Origin: Rhytidiadelphus loreus
Lineage: Eukaryota > Streptophyta > Bryopsida > Hypnales > Hylocomiaceae
DNA length: 64,000 nucleotides
Assembly: GCA_947034895.1 (NCBI GenBank)
Contig: OX344764.1
Location: 21,948,001 to 22,012,000 of the forward strand
Direction: 5' to 3'
The notes beneath the pieces are model-generated. The model searched no databases, was not told the origin of the DNA, and saw nothing but the letters and a program-made list of their open reading frames with translations. Made by a program: the position numbers and the translations under genes. Of this stretch, positions 36,601 to 48,864 are shown piece after piece (the first letter of the stretch is position 1; each line of letters begins with the position of its first letter).

Positions 36601-39600
36601 TTGTTTACTACACATTCATAAATTCACAGAAGTCATACAATTGTCATGATGGAAGAAAGACCAAATTGCATATTACAAGATTTTCACCATATGTCTGTAT
36701 CTTTATGTATGAAATTTGTAGCAACCATGAAATACACATGCTTGATGCTTTTCTAAGCAAAAATGTGTCATTATGTCATCATGTATCTAAGCAATAATGT
36801 ATCATCATGTTTTGCATTTGAGAGTAGAAATGGGAGTTCATTATATATTTATATGCATATGAGGTGGTACTGTGGTAGGATCACTAGGATGTACAACAAC
36901 GCACATGAAAATGATGAGGTATATAAATTAAAATTAGTGCTCAAGAGTTCTATTCCTGGAGGGAACACTTACAGTTTTTAGAACACTATGTGAGTTAAAA
37001 GATAGGGTTCATTTAATTCAAAGGGGGCAAATTTTATATAATTTGTAGAGCTACTATAAGGTTCATGAAATGCTACACACTTTAATATATATAAATTAGG
37101 GTATGTAAAAACATCATATAATAGGAATTTTTATTAATAAGTTAGCCTTGACAAATAGAAGTCATGCAAATTTTTCATAATATGATGAGTATAGATGTAG
37201 ACAAATAATTTCATATGGGTGATAAAATGGACATATTCAAGAAAATCTATGATGAAAGGCGGTCTACTAAAATTGTGCCATGGTACTTGTAGTGTTATAT
37301 AAAAACAAACTAAATGTAAATGTAAGACATCAACTAAAAGTGGAAAAATTGTCACATTGTATGAATAGGAAGATTTACCTTAGTGGGTTCAACAAACTGA
37401 AAAATTGTACAATATGAAGATAGAATTAATAGTTCATTTAACTCTAAGCTTTGAAGCCATAAGGTAGCAACGCCCATAACCATTAGTGTACCCATACATC
37501 GATAGTAGAGTTCCCTTAAAGTGTCTCCAAATGTACTTTGAAACCGTGCCAATTCTTAATTGTGGTTGGTAGGCTCTGATTTTTTTAGATTTTGGAACTA
37601 CAATCAAGGCAACTTTAGTAGAGTGTAGTTTAGGGTGCCTTAGTGAGTTCTACTTTGAAAATTTACAGAAATTAGATGCCTTATCCAAAAATTCTAATTC
37701 TTTTTTTGAAAATTCATGATTTTCACTTGCTAATACTAAAAAAATATTTTTTTCTAAAAAAAAGTGCCTCCAACTATGTTGAATTGCTTAATTTGACGGT
37801 TATGGGTGTTGCTACCTTATGTGTTAATCACACTCATATTGAATGAGATTTTCATGGAATAGTTTCATTAGGAATTCTAAAGTGTTCAATGTTATTAACC
37901 CCTAAAGACTAGAGGGTGTTTTGGAAGAGGAAAAATCCAAAATTGCTAATTTTGATGCATTGTCTAAAATAAAAAATTATTTGAAAAAAATCCAATTGTA
38001 TAAAAGTGTATTATGTAGTTATAACAACATGTAGAAACAATTTCAGCCCATTTGACCATGTGGATTGAAAGATTATAATGTTTGAAGTGAGAAAAAAAAT
38101 CTTTATTTTCATTCTTGCAAACTAGGATCAACAAACTTCAAGCCCTCTTAGAGTAAAATATTTGGTCTACACAAAAATGAGGATTTTGACTATTCATAAA
38201 TATATGATGTTGGATTCACTCATAAAAAATCTGAATCAACTTGCAATGCAAAGAGGTTAAATGCATTGGCAATACACTAGTCTTTTTTTGATGATTTCTT
38301 GTGCAAAGAGATATTTTTTAATTTGGAATCCAAATGGTTAAAAATTAGAGACAAATATTTAGAATATTTGGGAAAATTTTCAAAAACTTTGACTTCACAT
38401 ATTGCAAGATAATAGGGCTTGAGGTTAGAAGAAAAGGTTATTTTTCTTGAAGCCACCCTAACATAGCTAATAAAGTTTGACTCCTTTGAGAATGTGATTT
38501 GAGAACTAAATTATTTTTTATAATTGTATGCCATATTTAATTAGTAACGTAAATGCCAAATTTCAATAGTTGATGAGATTTTTTGCAAAAGACGCCCCAA
38601 AGATGCTCAAATTGCAAGGGCTACCAAAAAAATTTAGGGCAGAAAGAAATTATATTTCCACTAAGAAGATACATGTTCACATCTTGTGTCCAAATTTTAT
38701 GAACATTTGACCAAAATTGACTTCATAGGGACCTACCTAAAGTTTCAATTGTTCATTCAATGGACAATTGGCCTTTATGGGTTAAAAATTGTCACTTGAA
38801 TTCAATTGATTATTGTTAATTTCACAATGTCTACCCCATACATAGTTGCAGTAGATGGAAGAGAAGATTTGTGAAGAAGGGTGAGGGTGGGAGAAAATTG
38901 GACATTTAAATTTTATATGTAAGATAGATCCATTTAAAAACTTGCATGAATGAATTTATAAAAACTATAAGGTATTAAAAATATGCCCTTTTTAGCTTTT
39001 TATGTAAAAATACGGTCATCTTAAATGCAATAATTAAGGTAAATAGCCCCACATAAAATACCCTCTTAACTCATGTGTATACCTTAAATTACAAGGAGTG
39101 ATCCCCCCAAGTTTCAAAACTTTGTTTCCTTTCCAAATCCTTGTAGCCTCTATTTTCAAAAATAACCCTTAAACTACATTTGAATACATTGTAATACATT
39201 AATGATGTGAATTCAAAACCCTTGTAGATCCAATTATAAAAAATAATTGAGAAGTATTAGAACTCTACAAAATATAACTTGTGTTTCATTTTTTTAGGGA
39301 ACTCCAAACCGTTTTAGTTTCTATTTGGAGAACTCTAAAATTCATCCTTTAAGTCTTCAACTTGAATTTAAAAAAATGTGTACCTTGTTTTCCGTTACGA
39401 ATCCAAAAACTTCTAGCATCTAATTATATTTGTTTTCTTGAAAGTGTGCAAGTTAGTTTTAATTTTCTAGAAATCTCATTTTTTGGGTGTGGGGACTATT
39501 TCTCAAGTCCTTGGAGAAGCGAAGAAGGACAAGGGCGACACATGAAACGAGACACATCCTTCCATGAATTGTCTTTTAACTCAAAAAGTGGTTGGACCTC

Positions 39601-39787
39601 TTAATACAACCATTGACTTCAAGATATTCCCCGGGCTCAAATTAATGGCTGACTACATTAATTGGTTTCCCACTTTCCCTCTCTCCATGGGAAGGAAGAA
39701 TCCCATGCCAATTTCAAATTTGAAGGTCAATTTCACTCCCCCCCATCGTTGGTGGACGGAATTCATGCATATTTTTTCCTCCAAGGG

Positions 39788-39892
39788 TCAGGGCGCGGAC
39801 GTGTGGACAGGGGCGTGGACATCTGGATAGGGCGTGGACGCTAGGGCGCGGACGTCCCGACAGGGCGGAGACGTCCGGGCGCGGACATCCAT
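39788..39892. repeat. GC-rich minisatellite in the hAT element (GGGCGCGGACGT)
   Basis: Six or seven imperfect units of about 16 bp around AGGGCGCGGACGTCC stand out from AT-rich neighbours. Confidence 0.72.
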
Positions 39893-40034
39893 TCAAAATT
39901 CCAATTTTAAAGCAAGTCTTCAACTCCCTCCTTCAACTCCCTCCAAGCCAATTTTGAACTCTCCCCAAGCCAAATTTGAACTCCCTCCAAGCCAAATTTG
40001 AACTCCCTCCAAGGGTTTGAAGATTCCATGCCCA

Positions 40035-40765
40035 AAATAATTAAATAAACCGTTGACCATGAATTAAAAAATCACTTAATTAGTATTTCATTTCAATATT
40101 ATCCACTCCTAAGTCCTAGACTTTAGAGTTTAGAGTTCTAGGATCCCATTACACAAATTAAAGGGTGGAGTCCAATGATTGAATATTTGAAATCGTAAAC
40201 AATTTGGGTAATGCTTCATTTCATTCCCAAAGACCCAAACCGCTTTGCTATCCCATACGCAAAATAAACCATTGCCCTTGAATTAAAAAATCACTTAACT
40301 AGTATTTCATTTCAATACCCACCTCACCTAAGTCCTAGACTTTAGAGTTTAGAGTTCTAGGATCCCATTACACAAATTAAAGGGTGGAGTCCAATGATTG
40401 AATATTTGAAATCGTAAACAATTTGGGTAATGTTTCATTTCATTCCCAAAGACCCAAACCGCTTTGCTATCCTCATACGCAAAATAAACCATTGCCCTTG
40501 AATTAAAAAATCACTTAACTAGTATTTCATTTCAATATTATCCACTCCTAAGTCTTAGACTTTAGAGTTTAGAGTTCTAGGATCTCATTACACAAATTAA
40601 AGGGTGGAGTCCAATGATTGAATATTTGAAATCGTAAACAATTTGGGTAATGCTTCATTTCATTCCCAAAGACCCAAATTGCTTTGCTATCCCTATATGC
40701 AAAATAAACCATTGCCCTTGAATTAAAAAATCACTTAACTAGTATTTCATTTCAATACCGGCCTC
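40035..40765. repeat. 220-bp tandem repeat, ~3.3 copies, inside the hAT element
   Basis: The landmark TAGTATTTCATTTCAATA begins at 40081, 40300, 40520 and 40740, spacings of 219, 220 and 220 bp. Each unit contains CTTTAGAGTTTAGAGTTCTA, GGATCCCATTACACAAATTA, and GGGTGGAGTCCAATGATTG. Units are about 95 per cent identical by eye. The same unit reappears inverted at the right window edge inside the second hAT copy. Confidence 0.92.
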
Positions 40766-41424
40766 TTTTATTTTTCCCATGACAAGAATTTGTTGTTAAA
40801 GTCTTCAAGACCTAAATCCTTGTAGCCTTTTTTTCCAGAAAAAACCCCTTCAAGCATATTTAAAAGCATTATAATTTGTATTTGATTTAAATCTGAAAGC
40901 TTGTAGCTTCGTATTGAAAAAATGAAGACTTAAACCAAAAGCTTGAAAAGTATACGTTGGTAATGGTTTGATTTGTAAACTTCAAATCCAAAATCACAAA
41001 TACCTTTTCTTTAGAAGCATAAAATATAAACCCTTAAATTCAAATTTAAACAAATATGTACCTTGACTTTCATTAGGACTCCAAACCCTTTGGGATTTTT
41101 TTCACACAAATTTTGTACTTCTTGTTTGGAAGTTCAATTTCATTTTCTAATTTTTTTTTGGTTTCCAACTTTACATGGGTCCTACTTCTCAAGTGCTTGA
41201 TGAAGGCAAGAACTTGAAGTCCGGCCTCAAGAAGGGAGTGACATGCTTCAATACGTTGTCTTTGAACTCAAAAAGTGGTTGGACCTCTTAATGTAGCCAT
41301 TGACTTGAAGATATTCCCCGTGCTCAAATTAAGGACTGACTACATTAATTGGTTCTCCTCTTTCTATGGGAAGGAAGAATCCCATGACTAAATTCATACC
41401 AAAGTTTAGTGTGGGACCTCCGTT

Positions 41425-41556
41425 CCCTGCCGTCCAGGAACGTGACAAGGTCGGGGCGGGAACGCGAAGGGGTCGGGCGGGGACGCAAAGGGGCCGGGCG
41501 GAGACGTGAAGGGGCCGAGCGGGGACGTGAAGGGGCCGGGCGGGGACGTGTAGGAA
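41425..41556. repeat. GC-rich 21-bp minisatellite (GGGGCCGGGCGGGGACGTGA)
   Basis: About six tandem units of a 21-bp GGGGCCGGGCGGGGACGTGA-type sequence occur near the right end of the hAT element. The plus strand has repeated GGGG and GGG runs, a configuration able to form G-quadruplexes. A related array lies inverted at 62.87-62.99 kb. Confidence 0.86.
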
Positions 41557-41764
41557 TGATGTGACGTTTGCGCCTTGCTGTCTGCGCCCCGGTAGACTAA
41601 AACTGCCCTTCGTTGATGTCCCCACCTTTGATGGAAACGTTCGCACTTTGATTTCAATGTTGGAAAATTTCAAATATGAAAGGTGTCCGGAGCGTCCGGT
41701 GTGCCCGTCCGTCCGTCCCGTCCGATCACTCCGACCCGTCCGGTATGACAACCCTGGACCTATC

Positions 41765-44460
41765 ATCGCAGTTCCTAAACCAAAACAAATCTGAAGAATA
41801 CAAACGCATGATTGCCAAGGGTCTAAAGACACAACCTGTCTCCTAAATTACACACAAAGACCGAGTTTGTTCTACTCCTGCACACGTGAAGTCAGACCCT
41901 CAGCCACTCATTTGCACGGCCAACGAGAAAAAAGTTTGGATCGTGCAAGAAAGAGTGAGCGGAGATGCAAACCCTGGCACACTGCAAAGGAGCGAGACAA
42001 CAACAGGCGATCAGCAATGGCGGGGGGTAGTGTCTCGGCGGTCACCAGTCATGAAGTCGTGGTGCAGTATGCAATCACCGGTTTTGAAGGTTAAACTGCA
42101 TTGATTAGAGTAGTTGGAAATGACTTTCCACCCAATGCACTCAATGATTATTTGATTTCATGATTTGTACTTAAATATTTTATGACCACCACGAAGGGTT
42201 GATGTAAATCAAATGCACATACATGTGTATGTAATCTTCAATGCTGTGTAAGTCACCCTTATTTCTACATTTTTTTCATGAGTATTAGAATTTTTTGGAG
42301 TTAATTACAGAAAATTATGTGAAGAATTGAAATCATACTATAGTTAGTAGTGTTTCACTCACCTAAACTTTAAAGTCTGGAGGAGTGTAGAAGTTACAAT
42401 TCATATAGAGGTGACTTAAACATCCTTCTCTTATTTTTTGTATAATATGTAGATCACTTGATAATTGCAAATATTGTATGAGGACACTTCTATATTTTAT
42501 TATACATGATGAGGAAGAAGCTACTTGTCACCTCACCAACAAAAAAAGATTGTATTTGGATTCATTTTGGGATCCAAAATTAAATATGTTCTAAAAATAT
42601 TGTAGGGAAGTACAATTTTTGCACATTTTATTTCAATATTTTGATATAAAGTGAAGGGTTAGATTTGAAGATAATTATCTTGATCTTGAATATATGGTAT
42701 ACAACATAAGATGTAAATTTCCATCATTTTTATTTTTTTGTATACTATTATTTAAAATCAAATAAATCTTGATTGTATTGAATAAATTCCCGAGTGGATC
42801 ACTTAATGCATTTCCTAAGCCATGTGCGACCGAAGATAGGTAAGGTTCTATTCTTTTCAAATAAAATTTATAAAAGATTTACAAATAAAGTCCCCATTTA
42901 AAGGGAAAATCCATTATAAGTAAGTTAGGTAGCCTATAAATGGGGACCACTAATTGTTGTATATGTAATTTAGGGGCTGGTTATTTGGATTCCTTGTATT
43001 GTATTTAGTAGGGTGTGTATTAACAAATAGGTGTACCAATGGATCAAATCAGCTGGGTGTCAAAAATGCACAAAAATTTCACACCAAAAAATGATTCACC
43101 AAAAAAAATAGGGTGCAAAAAAAAAGACCCCTCTAACACCACCCAAAGTGCCTTGATAAAACAAAGTAAGGGAAACAAAATAAAACAATCACAACAACCA
43201 AAGGACGTGACTTATTCCAAAAAATAGGGTGCAAAAAGAAAATAATTTTTTTATACCAATGAAAGCGTCTTCACCAAAAAAAAATAAGGTGGGAAAAAAA
43301 CTCTAAATTTCATACCAAGTAAAAATTGAAAGTGCTGGAATGCTTGAACTAAGTTGTTTGAAAACACATGGAACAAGATTGATGTATTCTTTGTCCAATT
43401 TTGAAAAAAAATTGCTTTTACTTTGTTTTTTAATTCCTTTTTTTTCTTTATAAAGAAAACAGCTTTAAAAAAAGGCATTCACATGAGTAGTATAAGTAAT
43501 GATAGGGTACCATAATATAGGCCATTTTGCCAAATTATGTAATTATAGGGGCCTTTTTATTGAGGCCTTGGAGGTAAATAGCCCCCCCAAAAATACCCTC
43601 ATCGCATGGGGGGTGTAAAACATACATTGAAGAGTGATCCACCCGAGAATAAATGTTAGACTAAAAGCATAGAATTATGTTAAACTTCAATTTGTTAAAC
43701 AAAATAGAGAACATATTTGACTATTTTTTAATTTCATTGTAACCAACATTTGAGTGAAAAACAATTGGATTGACATTAGAGTCCCCATATTCATAAGGTT
43801 CATGCACTTATGAACTCAACTACGTATACATATATTTAAAATGTGGCCAATACATCACACTTCACAATTTCATTGTTACCATCGGAAAATAAAAATACGG
43901 ATTGAATTTTAAATATGATATTCAAGGCTTCAAGAATGTGAATATAACTCACATACCTTAAATAATGTAGAACACATATTTTGTGTTTTTAATTACAGTA
44001 CTAACTTTAGAACAAAAATTGAATGTGGACAAACTTGTAGGTAATTATAGAAATCGGGCATCATGTGAACTATATTTTAATAAAACAAGTGGAAATACAT
44101 GTATCAACAAAAGTAATAATTTGTGAAATGAAAAAAAAATTATGAAGTCAAAATATGGAATCCCATGGGCCCAAACTGTCAACTACAACTTATGGTCATG
44201 AAGTCCCCATGAACTATTGGTCATATGCCCATTCATGGACCAAAACTTCTCTTATATTAGCTTATATTATAAGTTTCAATTGATATGGGATTTTGAAAAG
44301 GTCACAAGTTACTATATTGAATTCATGTGAGCTTCGTATTTTTTCAATTTTTGTCAAATTGCCTTTACAGTGTGAATAGAGATAGGTTGTAAGGTTAAGT
44401 TCACATTGGATGCATATTAGAGGCAATTTGTCATTATGAATAGATATTAAAAGAGGCAAT
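41765..44460. other. AT-rich, no gene; possible old copy of hAT interior
   Basis: No coding motif. 43.55-43.65 kb (GGTAAATAGCCCC, ATACCCTC, GAGTGATCCACCC) resembles 39.03-39.11 kb of the hAT element (GGTAAATAGCCCC, ATACCCTCT, GAGTGATCCCCCC), which suggests another heavily diverged copy. 43.07-43.3 kb has four AAAAAATAGGGTGCAAAAAA-like units. Confidence 0.4.
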
Positions 44461-44510
44461 TAGTCGGGATAGTAAAAGAGGCAATTAGTCGGGATAGTAA
44501 AAGAGACAAT
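44461..44510. repeat. 25-bp direct repeat, two units
   Basis: TAGTCGGGATAGTAAAAGAG then (G/A)CAAT occurs twice in tandem with one mismatch; a third, degenerate unit precedes it. Confidence 0.82.
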
Positions 44511-46460
44511 TTGACTTAGTGCCGTTTGAGTTCTAGTTTCTTTTCGGCATTTTCATGCATATAGCTAGGGGCTTCTCTCTCAGTTCTCTCTCTCTCCAGT
44601 TGTCTGAGTCTGAGCTTGTCAAGTTGTCGTGAACCTTTTGTAAATGAACATATTACAACTTAATTAAAAATATACAAATTGTCTGTGGATACTTGTGTTT
44701 GTTTTTATGTGTATTTTTTGTGTGGTTTATTTGGTCTAGTGATTGGATCCTTTGTCTATGTGAGGCAAATTGTATTTTGCAAATTGTGTACTAACCCAGC
44801 GATTGGGTGAATTGTGTGTGCATGATATTTTACTGTATAGAACAATAACTGAAGTGTGATTATTAACAATTTGTCCGGCTGTGTACCAGTGATTGGGCCA
44901 GCTAGTTGAACATTTTGTCTTTGAATTTAATTGTGGAATTTTATAAGTGACTTCCTCTTGATCCAACAACTGGATTAGTGAACCTGTTGTGAAGTGTATG
45001 TTGTTATGACAAGTTGTTTTGTTTGATGGCTTGAGTTGAATCTGGTCGGTCAAGTTGCGAGTTTGCCTGTGATAAATTCATCGTGAATTCTTGGAGTTCA
45101 TAAATGATGTCGTGATTAAACTAATTGTCAATGGAGCGGGAGCTTAAACGCTATTTGGAGACAAGTTGTCAATTGAGAAGTTGAAGAATCGGACAAACAA
45201 TCTGCCTGTGAGATGCAAGCGTGAACCAGATTGGAGCAAGTCTGTGGAGCTGTGGAGTAACAACGGAAGATCAGATAGAATCTGGTAAGTTGATACTGAA
45301 CAAATTGTCTTAATTGCAATTGTTAATTATATAAATTGTAGGACAAATTGTCTTGCATGGTTATTTATCGTAACAGCTAGCTTGACAATTTGTCAAGTAG
45401 AATTGTGGACCAGTGAGTGGTTGCCTAGAACTGTGTAAAAATTATACAAATTGTCTAAGAATCAAGTGATTGGATCTTAGTGTATGATTGGACTTAATCA
45501 AATTGACGGTGAAGTAAACAAATTGTAAGTTGTGATATTGATCCAGTGATGGATTATACTTATTGCTTGTTGTAGACAATTTGTCATTATATTTAACATG
45601 TACCAATGATTTTCCAAATTAAATTGGAGTTGATAAAAGCTGAAAATAATTTATAAATTAAGTGATTTAATAATTTAATACTTGTATTATATTAAGACTA
45701 ATTGTCGTGCTTGTATCGTGTGAGTTATCGTGGAATTGTTGTATACAGAGAATGACTAGCTGGATGCGGACGAATTGTCTTGTGACTTAGAATTAAATTG
45801 TGAAATTGGAATTGTGTGTTTGTGTAAGTGTGTGAATGGAATGTATGTTTTGCTTGTGAATTAAAATGCATGACTGAGAGTAAGTCTAGAATAAATTATT
45901 GTGATTGTTACTTTGTTAAATAAATACTTTTCGGGTTGGGAAATTTAACAAATTGTCTTTTGATCTCTAATTGATAAGTTTGGATAATTAGACAAATTGT
46001 CAAAGGATCGATTATGAAGAGGTAAGACTGAACTAGTGATTAGTTCATAATAGTGAACAGACTAGCATGTGAAGAATTTTTATTTGGTTTGGGTGTATGT
46101 TAAGATTGACTAATTGCCTTACCAACTAGTACAGTGAATATGTGAACTAGTGGCGGAGTGGAAGGGAATTATGCATGTGGCAAATTGTTTGAATGTGCAG
46201 AGTTTCTAAGCTGGTGAATGCATTGCAATCATGCCCTGTATTAGATAGAGACAAATTGTTGTAGGACTGGGATTGGTTTCCACTCATCTAACTAGTAATT
46301 AGGCTAGTTAACTAGTAACTGGACAAATTGTTTTGGTAACTCAAATCACTAATAATTAAGGAACATGCGTACAATTATATAAATATATTATATATTTGCA
46401 TTTGTCGAGTACTAGATCATGCATGACAAATTGCCAAATGACCCGACAAATTGACTATAA
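44505..46460. repeat. Dense array of ACAAATTGTC-type and CCAGTGATTGG-type motifs
   Basis: About 25 copies of (G)ACAAATTGTC or its inverse GACAATTTGTC, with one-base variants, are scattered in both orientations. They are interleaved with a second motif, (C/A)(C/T)AGTGATTGG(A/G)TC and decayed forms. The left edge has a CT-rich CTCTCTCTCTCC run at 44588 and the right edge TATAAATGG at 46449. There is no long ORF. This resembles a transposon subterminal region or the regulatory leader of a retroelement, but I could not find matching ends. Confidence 0.6.
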
Positions 46461-46464
46461 ATGG

Positions 46465-48580
46465 CCGTAGCACACTAGGCAGGACTGAGACCGCATTTCA
46501 TGCGTCCATAGCATTATTTAACAGACTGGCAACCAAATTATACGAATGGGTATAAGAATGAATGTGTAGTTTCTTGTTATTTGTGAAATATTATAGTGAA
46601 TCCCATCTTAATCTTGAAAACAAGTGACCCTAGTCACAATACGTTAGACTACTTGACCATTCCCTAGATTTTGAACCTTTATTCCATAGTCTTGGGTGTT
46701 TGGGGAAGAAGCGAAAATCTAGACTACAATTCACTTATACATATTGTGGAAACACTAAAACTTAGATAATACTCTTAACTGTTATTTCTACCTAAAAAAC
46801 ATTTGTGTAGACCAATTTTGTAGTAATGAAAATACCATTTTTAAAAACAATAATAATAATAAATTATATCCCAACAAATATATAAAAATATATAGATTGA
46901 CAATGGACCTCCACATATTTATACAGTTGAAGGGCATTTGTAACTAAATTATGTATATATTTTTAAATGAAATGTGGCCACTACGTTAAAGTAACAATTT
47001 TAGATCTTTAGTTTTTGGCAAAAAAGTTATTAATGGATAAAATTATTGCGTGAATTTTAATTATTAATTTTATCCAATAATTCCTGTTTTGGTTAGACTT
47101 AAAATTATTAAACTTAAATTTTTGGTTTAATTGTTAAATCTAATTTCTTAATTCTAAAAAATCTACTTCTATCGGTTAATTTAAAATGTTTTCAACAATG
47201 CTATGGCAATTAAAGGAATTGAAAATCAAAATCAAAATGAATTTAATATACTTACCTCTCCTACAAAGTTCTCGATGGCTCCATCTTCCAGAATTACTAA
47301 ATGAATGGTCTCATATGGCCCTTCGAACTCTATGTCCTACGCCATCCAAATTCCACTTTTAATTTGATTTGTTGGTTGATATTGTCGATTTTCTCCTTTT
47401 TCCTTATTAGTTCCTGAAATTTTGGTGTAATGGGCTAATTACTTGGGGTTGTAATTAGAGAATTACTTCAAAGCTTACCCTACAAAATAAAATCCAATAA
47501 AATCTAATTTCTCTAATTGTTAGTATTTGTTAATTGTCCATTAGATAATAGTTGGCATTTTTGTTTGATCTATTTGGCTCTATTAGGCCTAATAAAACAA
47601 AATTCAAACTAACCAACAAACCACTTAGAATCTAATTAATGACTAACCAACAAAGAATAAAGAATCAAGGAATTTATTCAATAGTGTTGATTCTCCAACA
47701 ACTATTGTTTAATAGCTTAATTGCCATGTTTCCTTCTTCTTCCTTCTTCAACACTCTCTCCCACTCCTTGAGGTGGTATTATTCCTTTTTTTCAACTTTT
47801 ATTGAAAAGTTTTTGAGAGAGTTTTTGAGAGATTGTATTGTTCACAATTTGATTGTTGTTTTAGTTTGATACTACTCTTCATCAATTTATCAATTACTTA
47901 GTTGGCATATAAAGTTTAGTTGTTGTTCCAACCAAGTTTGATTAATCCAATAGCCTAGTTTCAAAAATAAAAGACCCGAATCGGTTCGTATGCTGCTAGA
48001 CCTAGAACCCCAACTCTCTTCACTGTATGGACACCCTCCGATTCCCTTCACAGTCTAGACACCCTTCCAATTCCCTTACGATCTGGCACCCTTCCGACTT
48101 CCTTTACCTGCTCACTGACTTCCACGTGGCGGTTGTCCACTTGCTGCTGGGTCGGCGGCGGCCTGTCCTCCTGGATCGTCATCTTGCTATTGTCCTTTTG
48201 GGTCGTCTATCTATTGCCTGTTCTTCTGAGTTGGCCTTTGCGTCAGTTGTGACTGCTTGGATTTCTGACCTTTATTACTGATTATAAATTTTGGGCTCTA
48301 TAAAAATCAAACAATCTTAAAAGAAACAACCCTTTCAAAGTCAGAAAATTTAGTTTTCATGGATGTAATGGAAATATGGATGACTAAGAAAGAAAACTAA
48401 TTTTTCATGAATTTCTAAGATGAACATAAAATCTAGCAATCTAAATGAAAATAAAATGACACATGGCAAGCTTGGAAACAAAGTACCTTCTCCACGGGCA
48501 CAAAGCGCAAAAGAGAAAGCAAATGGAATTTGGCCTTTAAATGACTCTCAAAGGAATATTATTTCATTGATTCTTATTTT
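46465..48580. other. No supported gene
   Basis: AT-rich DNA with homopolymers to 47.9 kb, then a short GC-richer stretch (48.0-48.27 kb) whose ORF has no recognisable domain. Confidence 0.35.
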
Positions 48581-48584
48581 CAAG

Positions 48585-48860
48585 GTTAAAACTCTACCAT
48601 GCGAGAGCAACCCGAAGTGTTGGCGAGAAATTTAAATTAAAAGTACCAATTTTAGGTGTCCAAAGTCAAAGCTCTGCCATGCGAGAGCAACCCCAAAAAA
48701 ATTCGAACCAATTAAAGTTTCAAGTACCCATTTCCAGGTGTTCAAAGTCGAAGCTCCATCGTGTGGAAGCAACCCTAAGAAAATTCAAACCAATTAAAGT
48801 TTCAAGTACCTGTTTCCAGGTGTCCAAAGTCAAAGCTCCGCCATGCGAAGGCAACCCCAG
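48585..48860. repeat. ~82-bp tandem repeat, about 3.3 units
   Basis: Units carrying GTCAAAGCTC(T/C)GCCATGCGA, AGCAACCC and CCAATTAAAGTTTCAAGTAC recur at about 82-bp spacing, with starts near 48585, 48662, 48744 and 48826. Later units are more alike than the first. Confidence 0.83.
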
Positions 48861-48864
48861 GTAC

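Larger units (their letters stand above)
35824..41756. mobile_element. 5.93-kb hAT-like element, perfect 8-bp TSD GACCTATC
   Basis: The left end CAGGGTTGTCATACCGGACG and the inverse of the right end CAGGGTTGTCATACCGGACG are identical over 20 bp and remain related beyond. GACCTATC is present at 35816-35823 and 41757-41764. An 8-bp duplication and CAGGG termini are hallmarks of the hAT superfamily. No ORF encodes a hAT transposase, so it is a large non-autonomous element. Inside are 220-bp tandem repeats, two GC-rich minisatellites and duplicated blocks (39.48-39.70 against 41.22-41.40 kb; about 36.0 against 38.0 kb). It lies about 330 bp upstream of the first recognisable block of pseudogene copy 2. 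Confidence 0.9.

Noticed and set aside
35824..41756. Reading the 36-41-kb block as an LTR retrotransposon
   Set aside because: The ends are inverted rather than direct repeats, the duplication is 8 bp, and there is no gag/pol or primer-binding site.
41329..41832. 167-codon minus-strand ORF with repeated Pro/Ala/Arg segments
   Set aside because: It is a translation of the GC-rich minisatellite and terminus of the hAT element.
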